This document shows, piece by piece, positions 34,249 to 42,179 of a stretch of DNA of 64,000 nucleotides. The notes below the pieces were generated by a model. The model was given only the letters and a program-made list of their open reading frames with translations, searched no databases and was not told the origin of the DNA. Source of the stretch: Saprospiraceae bacterium. Lineage in GTDB: Bacteria; Bacteroidota; Bacteroidia; Chitinophagales; Saprospiraceae. Position 1 is the stretch's first letter; the number at the start of each line of letters is the position of its first letter. Position numbers and translations under genes: made by a program. The stretch spans positions 49,538 to 113,537 of the forward strand of contig JAEUUU010000159.1 of the NCBI GenBank assembly GCA_016787345.1, in the 5' to 3' direction.

Positions 34249-35565
34249 TCACACCCTCGTAATCTTCGCCCCGATCGCATTCAAACGCTGATCGATGTAC
34301 TGATACCCGCGATCGATCTGGTGCACGTTGTGGATGCGGCTGGTGCCTTTGGCCGACAAGGCGGCGATCAGCAGGGCCTGGCCCGCGCGGATGTCGGGCG
34401 AGGTCATGTCGATGCCCCGCAGCGGATAGCGGCGGTCAAGGCCGATCACCGTGGCGCGGTGCGGGTCGCAGAGGATGATCTGGGCGCCCATGTCGATCAG
34501 TTTGTCCACGAAAAACAGGCGGCTTTCAAACATTTTTTGGTGGATTAGTACGCTGCCCCGGGCCTGTGTGGCCACTACGAGCACGATCGACATGAGGTCG
34601 GGGGTGAAACCCGGCCAGGGTGCGTCGTAGATGGTCAGGATGGAGCCGTCGATAAAGGTGCTGATTTCGTAGCGTTCCTGTGCCGGGATGTGCAGGTCGT
34701 CGCCTTTCTGATCGATCCGGATACCCAGTCGTTCGAACGTGTGCGGGATGATGCCCAGGTGCGGGATGCCCGCGTTTTTGATCGTTATGTCCGACTGCGT
34801 CATGGCGGCCAGTCCGATAAAGGAGCCGATTTCGATCATGTCGGGCAGACAGCGGTGTTCGGTGCCGCCGAGGTGTTCCACGCCTTCGATTTCGAGCAGG
34901 TTGGAGCCGATGCCGCTGATGCGGGCGCCCATGCGGTTGAGCATGCGGCAGAGTTGCTGCACGTAGGGCTCGCAGGCGGCGTTGTAAATGGTGGTTTTGC
35001 CTTTGGATAGCACGGCAGCCATGACGACGTTGGCGGTACCGGTGACGGAGATTTCGTCCATGTGCAGGTACGTGCCTTGCAGTCCTTCTTTGGGTTGCTG
35101 TACGTAGTAAATATCCTTTTCGTCGTCGTATTTGAACTCGGCGCCCAGTTTCTGAAAACCCAGGAAGTGGGTATCGAGGCGGCGGCGGCCGATTTTGTCG
35201 CCGCCGGGTTTGGGCAGGGTAGCGCGCCCGAAGCGGGCCAGTAGCGGACCAATGAGCATGACCGAACCGCGCAGGCGCTGGGCGTCTTTCATAAAGGCTT
35301 CGGAGCGCAGGTAGCTGATGTCGATGGTGCCCGCACAAAAGCGCCAGGTATCGGCCGATTGTTGCTCGACGGTGACGCCGAGGCCGTGCAGCAGCTCGAT
35401 CAGTTTGTTGACGTCGAGAATGTTCGGGACATTGGATATGGTGACGGCGTCGTCGGTGAGCAGTACGGCGCTGATGACCTGAAGCGCTTCGTTTTTGGCG
35501 CCCTGGGGCAGGAGTTCGCCATGCAGCGGCTGGCCGCCGATGACTTCGAAAGTGTCGAGTTGCAT
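34249..35565 (-). CDS. murA: UDP-N-acetylglucosamine 1-carboxyvinyltransferase MurA
   Basis: 438 residues, full length. MurA transfers enolpyruvate from PEP to UDP-GlcNAc, the first committed step of peptidoglycan synthesis, in the cytoplasm. The conserved Lys is in 'QGAKNEALQ' (Lys24). The flexible loop reads PKPGGDKIGRRRLDTH: the residue equivalent to the catalytic Cys115 of E. coli is Asp123 (codon at 35197-35199). Enzymes with Asp here keep activity and resist fosfomycin, as known for mycobacterial and chlamydial MurA. 'RAGQALLIAALSAKG' near the C-terminus is also conserved. A -7 box with one mismatch (TACTTTCG) lies at 35609-35616. Confidence 0.95.
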   Translation of the reverse strand: MQLDTFEVIGGQPLHGELLPQGAKNEALQVISAVLLTDDAVTISNVPNILDVNKLIELLHGLGVTVEQQSADTWRFCAGTIDISYLRSEAFMKDAQRLRGSVMLIGPLLARFGRATLPKPGGDKIGRRRLDTHFLGFQKLGAEFKYDDEKDIYYVQQPKEGLQGTYLHMDEISVTGTANVVMAAVLSKGKTTIYNAACEPYVQQLCRMLNRMGARISGIGSNLLEIEGVEHLGGTEHRCLPDMIEIGSFIGLAAMTQSDITIKNAGIPHLGIIPHTFERLGIRIDQKGDDLHIPAQERYEISTFIDGSILTIYDAPWPGFTPDLMSIVLVVATQARGSVLIHQKMFESRLFFVDKLIDMGAQIILCDPHRATVIGLDRRYPLRGIDMTSPDIRAGQALLIAALSAKGTSRIHNVHQIDRGYQYIDQRLNAIGAKITRV

Positions 35566-35681
35566 GTCTGGGACGAAGGGTTTTGGGCTTTACACGGTTT
35601 GGCGGGGGCGAAAGTAGGGAGATCGCCGCTTTTGTACGGCGGGCGGCGGGATTTTTGGGTGATTCGGCTAAAAGGGCAAAT

Positions 35682-35710
35682 AAAAAGCCCCCGGCGTGTT
35701 CGCCGGAGGC
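35682..35710 (-). terminator. Intrinsic terminator after the first cold-shock gene
   Basis: On the minus strand GCCTCCGGCG (35710-35701), loop AACA, CGCCGGGGGC (35696-35687), then TTTTTA. The stem is ten pairs with one G-T. Confidence 0.85.
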
Positions 35711-35744
35711 CCAGAAATTTTATCCAAAAAATGTCTTGTCGCGA

Positions 35745-35936
35745 TTAAACGATCTTGACATCTACTGCATTCATTCCTTTTTTACCGCGTTCGGTGCGGT
35801 AGCTGACTTTGTCGCCTTCACGAATGTTATCGATGAGGCCGCTGATGTGAACGAAGATTTCTTCGCCCGAGTTGTTGTCAACAATGAAGCCAAAGCCTTT
35901 GGTTTCATTGAAGAACTTTACTGTTCCACTGTACAT
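35745..35936 (-). CDS. Cold-shock domain protein (copy 1)
   Basis: 63 residues from ATG 35936: MYSGTVKFFNETKGFGFIV. RNP1 'KGFGFI' and RNP2-type 'EIFVHISGL' motifs are present, so it is an OB-fold RNA/ssDNA chaperone of the CspA family. It is a close paralogue of the 63-residue protein at 36333-36524, with most changes in the second half. Own promoter and terminator. Confidence 0.93.
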   Translation of the reverse strand: MYSGTVKFFNETKGFGFIVDNNSGEEIFVHISGLIDNIREGDKVSYRTERGKKGMNAVDVKIV

Positions 35937-35977
35937 TGAAAAAAAATTGTAAATGATGATGTGGCAATGTGCCGCTG

Positions 35978-35985
35978 CAAAGGTA
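35978..35985 (-). promoter_or_regulatory. TAnnTTTG -7 box of cold-shock copy 1
   Basis: TACCTTTG on the minus strand, exact consensus; it gives a leader of about 38 bases, which is AT-rich. No well-spaced TTG is seen at -33. Confidence 0.6.
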
Positions 35986-36059
35986 GGGGTATTTTTTATA
36001 AAAAACTGATTTTCAATTTTTTTTGCAAAAAGGGGCCTTAACAAGTAAAAAAGTGGCTG

Positions 36060-36250
36060 TCTCACAAGCCCGGCCGGATAAAACCTTTGTGAGATTATTT
36101 CACGCAAAGCCGCAAAGGAGCATGCCCCTTTGCGCGCTTTGCTCCTTTGCGGCCTTCGCGTGAAATACGCCTCCCTCTGTGTCTCTGCGTCTCTGCGTGC
36201 AATAAAAATCCCGCGTGAAACATAAATCGTTCTGCGGCTTTGCGTGAAAC
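36060..36250. repeat. Hairpins and CTTTGCG/TCTCTGCG repeat tract
   Basis: TCTCACAA (36060-36067) pairs with TTGTGAGA (36087-36094). Directly after it, a 25-base arm (36098-36122, TTTCACGCAAAG then CCGCAAAGGAGCA) pairs with 36140-36165, with about two mismatches, around a loop that itself contains CCTTTGCG. Further units follow to about 36250: TCTCTGCGTCTCTGCGTG, CCGCGTGAAAC, TTTGCGTGAAAC. The whole is a dispersed-repeat type sequence filling the 396 bases between the two cold-shock genes; no gene is seen in it. Confidence 0.75.
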
Positions 36251-36332
36251 TTGATTCGCCGGGGTTCCCGGGTCACCAGGTTAATGAGACAACCTCTTTA
36301 GTGTTGCTATCAAAAAGATACCGTGTCTGCGA

Positions 36333-36524
36333 TCAGGCAAGCTTGACATTTACTGCGTTCGGACCTTTTCGGCCGTCCTGGATTTCAAAGGTGACCTTGT
36401 CGTTTTCCCTGATTTTGTTGACGAGGCCGCTTACGTGTACAAAGATTTCTTTGCCCGAACCGTCCTCCTGAATGAAGCCAAAGCCTTTGGTTTCATTGAA
36501 AAATTTTACTGTTCCAGTGTACAT
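36333..36524 (-). CDS. Cold-shock domain protein (copy 2)
   Basis: 63 residues: MYTGTVKFFNETKGFGFIQ, with RNP1 KGFGFI and 'EIFVHVSGLVNKI'. Paralogue of the protein at 35745-35936. Separate promoter, so the two copies can be regulated independently even though they lie in tandem. Confidence 0.93.
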   Translation of the reverse strand: MYTGTVKFFNETKGFGFIQEDGSGKEIFVHVSGLVNKIRENDKVTFEIQDGRKGPNAVNVKLA

Positions 36525-36565
36525 TGAAAAAAAATTGAGAAGGGTGATATGGCTAAGTGCCTCCT

Positions 36566-36573
36566 CAAAGATA
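36566..36573 (-). promoter_or_regulatory. TAnnTTTG -7 box of cold-shock copy 2
   Basis: TATCTTTG on the minus strand, exact consensus, leader about 38 bases, nearly the same length as for copy 1. No clear -33 TTG. Confidence 0.6.
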
Positions 36574-36635
36574 AGGTGTTTTCGCTGTAAATTGGAATTC
36601 TGCCGAGTTCCTTGATCCGCTTGAAGAACGCGGGG

Positions 36636-37034
36636 TTATGCTCCCTTCGTCAGCCACATGCCGGCCAGCGCGGTCAGGAAATACGGCACCAGAGCGGCTG
36701 CTCCGCCGTAGTCCTGCGCCAGTCGCTGCCCGAAGAACAGGCACAACAGTGCCGCGGCAGCCACCGCCTGGCCATAAAACGCCAGCGTGGCCGTGCCGCT
36801 AAGCAACAGTTGCACTGCTCCTGCCGCCGACAATGCCCCGGCGCTTACTTCCAGCAGGGTAATGACCGGCATCATCAGCGACACCATTCCGGCCAGCGGA
36901 CTTTTTTTGAAATGCGCGCTGAAATAGGCCAGGTTGCCCCGGTAGTGAAACACCTTGTCGAGGCCCGACTGGAGAAAAAGGATGGCCATAAAAAGGGAAA
37001 CGGCGAGTTGCGGGAGCATAAATGTGCTAAACAT
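36636..37034 (-). CDS. DoxX-like small membrane protein
   Basis: 132 residues from ATG 37034 with four predicted helices (about 5-22, 45-65, 68-95, 105-128). 'LFLQSGLDKVFHYRGNLAYF' near the N-terminus is the DoxX/MauE-type start. The role is unknown; related proteins are linked to redox or thiol stress. A GTG at 37070 would overlap thiL by 16 bases; the ATG 20 bases after the thiL stop is preferred. It follows thiL in the same direction, probably in one operon. Confidence 0.75.
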   Translation of the reverse strand: MFSTFMLPQLAVSLFMAILFLQSGLDKVFHYRGNLAYFSAHFKKSPLAGMVSLMMPVITLLEVSAGALSAAGAVQLLLSGTATLAFYGQAVAAAALLCLFFGQRLAQDYGGAAALVPYFLTALAGMWLTKGA

Positions 37035-37054
37035 CTGATTTATAATTTCGTATT

Positions 37055-38077
37055 TTAAAAATGCTTCCACCCCTGCGCTTTCAGCTCGTGCAGGTTCCCG
37101 CCCTTGGTATTCAGTTTTACACCGTCTTTGGCATCCAGAATTTCCCCCGCGATATAAATATCGGGCAGGTATTTGACCTTGTCCACGTCTTTGGGGTCGA
37201 TGGTGAACAGCAGTTCGTAGTCTTCCCCGCCGCTCAGGGCGCAGGTGATCGGGTCTAGTTTGAAATGCAGGGCCTGCATCTGCGAATCGGGGTGGATCGG
37301 TACGCCGCTTTCCTCGATGAGGGCGCCCACCCGGCTTTGTTTGCAGATGTGGAAGATTTCAGAGGCCAGTCCGTCGGAAATGTCGATCATGGCCGTGGGT
37401 TGCAGATCGGCTTTCCGGAAGGCCTCGATCATATCGGTGCGGGCTTCGGGTTTGAGTTGGCGGCCGATGATGTATTGCTGGTTGTCGAATTCGGGTTGCA
37501 CGTCGGGGTTTTCCTGCCAGATGCGTTTTTCGCGTTCGAGCAACTGGAGGCCGAGGTAGGCCCCACCCAGGTCGCCTGTGATGCAGATCAGGTCGCCCGC
37601 CCTGGCGCCCGAGCGGTACACCAGGCGGTCGGGCTCCACGGCGCCGATGGCTGTGACGCTGATGATGAGTCCGCGGGGCGAGGAGGTCGTGTCGCCGCCC
37701 ACCAGATCGACGCCGTAGTGTCGGCAAGCAGTGCGGATGCCGTCGTAGAGTTCGTCAAGGGCTTCCACCGAAAACCGGTTGCTGAGCGCGATGGAGACAG
37801 TGATCTGGCGCGGGATGGCATTCATCGCACAGATGTCTGAGAGATTGACCACCACGGATTTGTAACCCAGGTGTTTGAGCGGCGTGTAAGCCAGGTCGAA
37901 ATGGATGCCTTCGACGAGCATATCGGTGCTTACCACGGTGGCCAGGGGGCCATTGAGCACCACGGCGGCATCGTCGCCCACGCCGCGCAGGGTAGAGGGC
38001 TGGCGCAGGGGGAAGTCGCGTGTGAGGTGCTCGATAAGGCCGAATTCGCCGTATTCGTTGACGTCGGTGCGGGTCAT
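37055..38077 (-). CDS. thiL: Thiamine-monophosphate kinase
   Basis: 340 residues. ThiL phosphorylates thiamine monophosphate to the active diphosphate, in the cytoplasm. Visible signatures: 'GEFGLIEHL' at the start, 'RGVGDDAAVV' (about 32-41, Mg-ATP binding Asp pair), 'HFDLAYTPLKHLGYKSVVVN', 'VDLVGGDTTSSPRGL' and 'DISDGLASEI' (about 211-220). Length is normal. It heads a likely operon with the DoxX-like gene. No other thiamine genes in the window. Confidence 0.95.
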   Translation of the reverse strand: MTRTDVNEYGEFGLIEHLTRDFPLRQPSTLRGVGDDAAVVLNGPLATVVSTDMLVEGIHFDLAYTPLKHLGYKSVVVNLSDICAMNAIPRQITVSIALSNRFSVEALDELYDGIRTACRHYGVDLVGGDTTSSPRGLIISVTAIGAVEPDRLVYRSGARAGDLICITGDLGGAYLGLQLLEREKRIWQENPDVQPEFDNQQYIIGRQLKPEARTDMIEAFRKADLQPTAMIDISDGLASEIFHICKQSRVGALIEESGVPIHPDSQMQALHFKLDPITCALSGGEDYELLFTIDPKDVDKVKYLPDIYIAGEILDAKDGVKLNTKGGNLHELKAQGWKHF

Positions 38078-38159
38078 TTTTTGGATGGTAAAAGTTGAGA
38101 TAAATATTGGATCGGGCCTGTAACGCCTGGATCGAAATCAATAAGCGCTCCGGCGCAAA

Positions 38160-39206
38160 TCAATCCTGCCGGCTGCCCAATTGTTCCAGTCGCTTTTCCA
38201 GTTCCCGCACTTTCTTCTGCAATTCCGGCAATTGTTTGAACACCACGTAAGCCCGCACGTAGTCGTTGTACGGGATGGCCGGCGAGCCGAACAGCGCCTG
38301 TCCCGGCGTTTTGATCGAAGAGCCCACACCGCTTTGCGCCTGCAACTGGGTGCCGTCGGCGATGTGCAGGTGGCCGGCCAGCCCCACCTGGCCGCCCAAC
38401 ACCACGTTTTCACCCACTTTGGTACTGCCGGCGATACCTACCTGGGCCGCCATGACGGTATTGCGGCCTACTTCTACGTTGTGAGCGACATGCACGAGGT
38501 TGTCGATTTTGGCGCCTGCCCGGATTACGGTGCTGCCGATGGCCGCGCGGTCGATGCAGGTATTGGCGCCGATTTCCACGTCGTTTTCCAGTACGACGTT
38601 GCCCACCTGCGGTACTTTTTTCCAGCTGCGGTCGGGTTGCGGTGCAAAACCGAAACCGTCGGCGCCGATCACGGCATTGGCGTGCAATACGCAGTTGTCG
38701 CCGATGACGCACTCGTGGTGAATTTTTGCCCCCGGAAAAATCCGGCAATTGCGCCCGATCCGGGTATTTTTCCCGATAAACACCTGTGCCCCGATCACGC
38801 AGCCTTCCCCGATGTCGACACCCGCTTCCACCACGGCAAAATCGCCGATGGAGACGCCGGCGCCGAGCGTAGCCGAAGCATCGATGGCCGCCCGGTCCGA
38901 TACGGCGCCCGAGTTGCTGCTTTGCACCGCCTGAAACTGGCTGAGCAAAAAGGCCAGACTTCCGCGCACGTCGGCTACCCGCAGTAGTGTGGGCTTGACG
39001 GGCTTGCTGGGTTGAAATTCCTTGTTGACCAATAAAACAGAAGCCTGGGTGGTGTACACCTGGGCTTCGTATTTGGGGTTGTCGAAAAAACTGAAATCGC
39101 CTTCGCCCGCTTCTTCGATGCGGGCCGGACGGCTGACGGTGGCTTGCGGGTCGCCTTCAAGGGTGGCGTTGAGCAGCTGGGCAAGTTCGGCGGCTGTGAT
39201 CTTCAT
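38160..39206 (-). CDS. lpxD: UDP-3-O-acylglucosamine N-acyltransferase LpxD
   Basis: 348 residues from ATG 39206 (MKITAAELAQLLNATLEG). The N-terminal uridine-binding domain has 'DFSFFDNPKY', followed by a left-handed beta-helix of hexapeptide repeats (about 105-310; 'GKNTRIGRNCRIFPGAKIHH') with the catalytic His in 'NLVHVAHNVEVG', and a C-terminal helix pair. It adds the second hydroxyacyl chain in lipid A synthesis. An earlier start at 39254 would run into the xth stop. A near-consensus -7 box (TACCTTTA, 39218-39211) lies four bases from the ATG, again implying a leaderless mRNA. Confidence 0.95.
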   Translation of the reverse strand: MKITAAELAQLLNATLEGDPQATVSRPARIEEAGEGDFSFFDNPKYEAQVYTTQASVLLVNKEFQPSKPVKPTLLRVADVRGSLAFLLSQFQAVQSSNSGAVSDRAAIDASATLGAGVSIGDFAVVEAGVDIGEGCVIGAQVFIGKNTRIGRNCRIFPGAKIHHECVIGDNCVLHANAVIGADGFGFAPQPDRSWKKVPQVGNVVLENDVEIGANTCIDRAAIGSTVIRAGAKIDNLVHVAHNVEVGRNTVMAAQVGIAGSTKVGENVVLGGQVGLAGHLHIADGTQLQAQSGVGSSIKTPGQALFGSPAIPYNDYVRAYVVFKQLPELQKKVRELEKRLEQLGSRQD

Positions 39207-39243
39207 GCCGTAAAGGTAGCCAGCAAATGCTTCGGGTTGCCTG

Positions 39244-40011
39244 TTACAGGTCAATTTCCAACAGCACCGGGCAGTGGTCGGAATGTACGACCTCGTTCAG
39301 TTGGCGGGCGCTGACGATATGCGGCGCCAGATTGTCGGTTACCGACTGGTAATCGATGCGCCAGCCTTTGTTTTTGCCGCGCGATCCGGCACGGAAACTC
39401 CACCAGCTGTATTCCACTTTTTCGGGGTTGGCATAGCGAAACGCGTCGATAAAACCGCTTTCAAACCACTTGCTCATCCAGGCGCGCTCCTCTGGCAGGA
39501 ATCCGCTGCTTTTTTTGTTGCCCTTGGGGTCGTGAATATCGATCTCCTGGTGCGCGATATTGTAGTCGCCTACAATGATGAGCCGGGGGCGCTCTCTTTT
39601 TAACTCGCCGGCCCAGGCAAAAAAGTCGTCGAGAAACTGCATTTTGAAATTTTGCCGCACATCGCCCGTGGTGCCCGAGGGGAAGTAGCAATTGAGCAGC
39701 GTCCAGTCGCCGAAATCGGTGCGCAGGATGCGCCCTTCGCGGTCGTAGGCCGCTATTCCGCAACCTGTCGATACCTTGTCCGGCCGTTTTTTACTAAACG
39801 TCGCCACTCCGCTGTACCCTTTTTTCTCCGCCGAATGCCAGTGGTGCACGTAGCCGAGGGCTTCCAGTTCGAGCATCGGCACGTCTTCGGGCATTGCTTT
39901 GGTCTCCTGAAGACACACGACGTCGGGCTGCTCGGCAGCCAGCCATTCAATAAATCCCTTTGAAATGGCAGAACGTATGCCGTTGACGTTGTAAGAGATG
40001 ATGCGAAGCAT
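39244..40011 (-). CDS. xth: Exodeoxyribonuclease III
   Basis: 255 residues from ATG 40011 (MLRIISYNVNGIRSA). Exonuclease-endonuclease-phosphatase fold: 'VCLQETKA' (metal Glu, about 32-39), 'IVGDYNIAHQEIDI' (Asp-x-Asn, about 144-157) and 'HSDHCPVLLEI' at the end. It is an AP endonuclease and 3'-5' exonuclease in base excision repair. Its start codon touches the end of a MITE-like repeat that fills the whole gap to pyrH, so its leader and promoter must lie in that element. Confidence 0.94.
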   Translation of the reverse strand: MLRIISYNVNGIRSAISKGFIEWLAAEQPDVVCLQETKAMPEDVPMLELEALGYVHHWHSAEKKGYSGVATFSKKRPDKVSTGCGIAAYDREGRILRTDFGDWTLLNCYFPSGTTGDVRQNFKMQFLDDFFAWAGELKRERPRLIIVGDYNIAHQEIDIHDPKGNKKSSGFLPEERAWMSKWFESGFIDAFRYANPEKVEYSWWSFRAGSRGKNKGWRIDYQSVTDNLAPHIVSARQLNEVVHSDHCPVLLEIDL

Positions 40012-40293
40012 TCGATTGAACGATTGGATGATTGAACGATTGGCCTCCCCCGGCCCCTCCAAAGGAGGGGAGCAGATTATGGAGGAGTTGACAATTGATT
40101 TTCAGTACTTTATGTGAAAACTGGAACGAGTTGTCACTGATTTGATATATTAAAATTTAAAACGTAGCATCAATCTACTTTAGATTCCCTGCAAAATACT
40201 GAAAACCAATCTATAATGCCTTCCGATCCGTTCCCCTCCTTTGGAGGGGCCGGGGGAGGCCAATCGTTCAATCGTTCAATCGCTCAATCGCTC
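40012..40293. mobile_element. MITE-like inverted-repeat element
   Basis: Two perfect 42-base inverted arms (40030-40071 and 40232-40273), each with an internal CCCCTCC-AAA-GGAGGGG hairpin, flanked outward by degenerate tandem GATTGAACGATT units. Inside them, a second inverted pair (ATTGATTTTCAGTACTTT near 40092 and its near-complement near 40205) surrounds an AT-rich centre. No open frame. The element reaches from the xth start codon to the pyrH stop codon. Confidence 0.75.
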
Positions 40294-41008
40294 ATCCTTC
40301 CACCAGCGTCCCCACTGCTTCGCCGGCCACGATCCGTTTCAGGTTGTCGGGCGAATTGATGTCGAAGACGATGATGGGCATGTTGTTTTCCTGGCAGAGC
40401 GTAAAGGCAGTCATATCCATCACTTCGAGGCCGAGGCTGATGACTTTGGCGAAGGTCAGTTTGTCGAATTTGACGGCGTGGGGGTCTTTTTCGGGGTCGG
40501 CGGTATAGATACCGTCGACGCGGGTGCCTTTGAGGATCACGTCGGCGCCGATTTCGTTGGCGCGGAGCGCGGCGGCGGAGTCGGTGGTGAAGTAGGGGTT
40601 GCCGGTGCCGGCGGCGGCGATCACGACGCGGCCTTTTTCCAGGTGGCGGATGGCACGGCGGCGGATGTAGGGTTCGGCCACGTTTTCCATTTTAAGAGCG
40701 GTCATCAGGCGGGTGTACACGCCGATGCTTTCAAGCGCGCTTTGCAGCGCCAGACCATTGATGACGGTGGCCAGCATACCCATGTAATCGCCCGTGACGC
40801 TTTCGATTCCGGCCCCTTCCGACTGGATGCCCCGGAAGATATTGCCGCCGCCGATAACCACGGCAATTTGCACACCCATTTCGTGTAACTCTTTGATCTG
40901 GCGGGCATAATGCTGGAGCATGTCGGCTTCGATGCCGAATTTTTGGCGACCCATGAGGCTTTCGCCCGAAAGTTTAAGCAGGATGCGACGATAGCGTAGT
41001 TTGCTCAT
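40292..41008 (-). CDS. pyrH: UMP kinase
   Basis: 238 residues from ATG 41008 ([18 protein letters not shown]). Amino-acid kinase fold: '[11 protein letters not shown]', '[10 protein letters not shown]' (about 51-60), '[16 protein letters not shown]' and '[16 protein letters not shown]'. It makes UDP from UMP in pyrimidine synthesis and is hexameric and GTP/UTP regulated in most bacteria. Its stop codon is the first base set of the MITE-like element. A -7 box with one mismatch (GACCTTTG, 41059-41066) lies upstream. Confidence 0.96.
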   Translation of the reverse strand: MSKLRYRRILLKLSGESLMGRQKFGIEADMLQHYARQIKELHEMGVQIAVVIGGGNIFRGIQSEGAGIESVTGDYMGMLATVINGLALQSALESIGVYTRLMTALKMENVAEPYIRRRAIRHLEKGRVVIAAAGTGNPYFTTDSAAALRANEIGADVILKGTRVDGIYTADPEKDPHAVKFDKLTFAKVISLGLEVMDMTAFTLCQENNMPIIVFDINSPDNLKRIVAGEAVGTLVEG

Positions 41009-41134
41009 TGGAAACAAGAACTTTTGGCTGGAAAAGGAACGGGCGGGCGATTAGCCTGGCAAAGGTCTAAAAAAAATGCGGCAAGCCTTTGTCGGGCCGC
41101 CGCATTTCAGGGGACAAATTTTTTTTCGCCCTGA

Positions 41135-42169
41135 TTATTGCGCAAAGCGCGCATCGCGCAAAAACGTTTCGTCGGTCAGGGTATTTAAAAACGCGATCAA
41201 TTGCGCTTTTTCTGCCGTGCTGAGCGGAATGCCGAGCGTGCCGTCCGACTGCCGCAGGAGCGGGTCGAGTGTGGGCGAATCTTTTACGCCGCCGCCGGCA
41301 TAGTGGTCCAGTACGCTTTCCAGGGTTTTGAATTTGCCGTTGTGCATGTAGGGGGCCGTGGCCGCGACGTTGCGCAACGAAGGCACGGCAAACTTGCCGA
41401 TATCTTCACTGAACGTACTCACCTCGGCCCGCCCTTTGTCGAGACTGAAATCGTCGATGACGCCGTTGTTGCGGAACGACTGGTCGGTGAACAAATCGGT
41501 GGCGTGGCAAGCAGCGCATTTTTGCTGAAAAACTGCCAGCCCTGCCAGTTCTTCCACGCTCATTTCACCGCCCGGCTCTTTCCTGACGTAGTGGTCGTAG
41601 CGGCTGTCGGCGCTCACCAGCATGGCCATAAATTGCGACATGGCTTGCAAAAAACGCGCGGTATTCACTTCCTCCGAGCCGAAGGCCTCGCGAAACAACC
41701 CCGGGTATTCCGGGTGGTTGCGGAGTTTTTCAAGCACGACGGCCGGACTTTCATCCATTTCCACCGGATTCTGGATCGGATTCAGCGGCACCAGATCGAG
41801 ATTGGGCACGCCGCCATCCCAGAAAAAGCTCGTCCGCCAGAGCATGTTTTGCACCGGCAGCGCGTTGCGTTTGCCAAAAAGGTTGTCGATCCCGTGGCTG
41901 GTGGGGTGGTCGGGATGGGTGAATGCCGCGAACGAAATATGGCAATCGGCGCAGGCAATGGTGTTGTCGCGGGAAAGAATCGGGTCGTAAAACAGTTTTT
42001 TCCCCAATGCAAAACCGGCCTCCGTCACCGGATTAGCCGACAGGTCGTACGCCGGCTGCGGGAAGTTGGAAGGTAGTTTGGGGCCGATAAACGGCTCTTT
42101 TTTGTCTTCTTTTTCACAAGATGAAAGCAGGAGCGTCAACAGGACGCCTGTGATCAATATCTTTTTCAT
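41135..42169 (-). CDS. Diheme cytochrome c peroxidase / MauG family lipoprotein (MbnH-like by context)
   Basis: 344 residues. Lipobox SSC (Cys18). Two haem c sites: CADCH (73-77) and CAACH (218-222), with Trp111 in 'NMLWRTSFFWDGG' between them and 'TAPYMHNGKF' (about 271-280) as the usual distal segment. CcpA-type members reduce H2O2; MauG-type members oxidise protein Trp. MbnH, a MauG-like enzyme, oxidises a Trp in MbnP to kynurenine and the two are often encoded together. An MbnP-family gene lies 2.4 kb upstream in the same direction, so an MbnH-like role is possible. The sequence alone does not decide between CcpA and MbnH. Confidence 0.85.
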   Translation of the reverse strand: MKKILITGVLLTLLLSSCEKEDKKEPFIGPKLPSNFPQPAYDLSANPVTEAGFALGKKLFYDPILSRDNTIACADCHISFAAFTHPDHPTSHGIDNLFGKRNALPVQNMLWRTSFFWDGGVPNLDLVPLNPIQNPVEMDESPAVVLEKLRNHPEYPGLFREAFGSEEVNTARFLQAMSQFMAMLVSADSRYDHYVRKEPGGEMSVEELAGLAVFQQKCAACHATDLFTDQSFRNNGVIDDFSLDKGRAEVSTFSEDIGKFAVPSLRNVAATAPYMHNGKFKTLESVLDHYAGGGVKDSPTLDPLLRQSDGTLGIPLSTAEKAQLIAFLNTLTDETFLRDARFAQ

Positions 42170-42179
42170 GGTCGTTGTT

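Noticed and set aside
36098-36250. Possible CRISPR array in the repeat tract
   Set aside because: Units are short, degenerate and of uneven spacing with no spacer-repeat periodicity and no cas genes.
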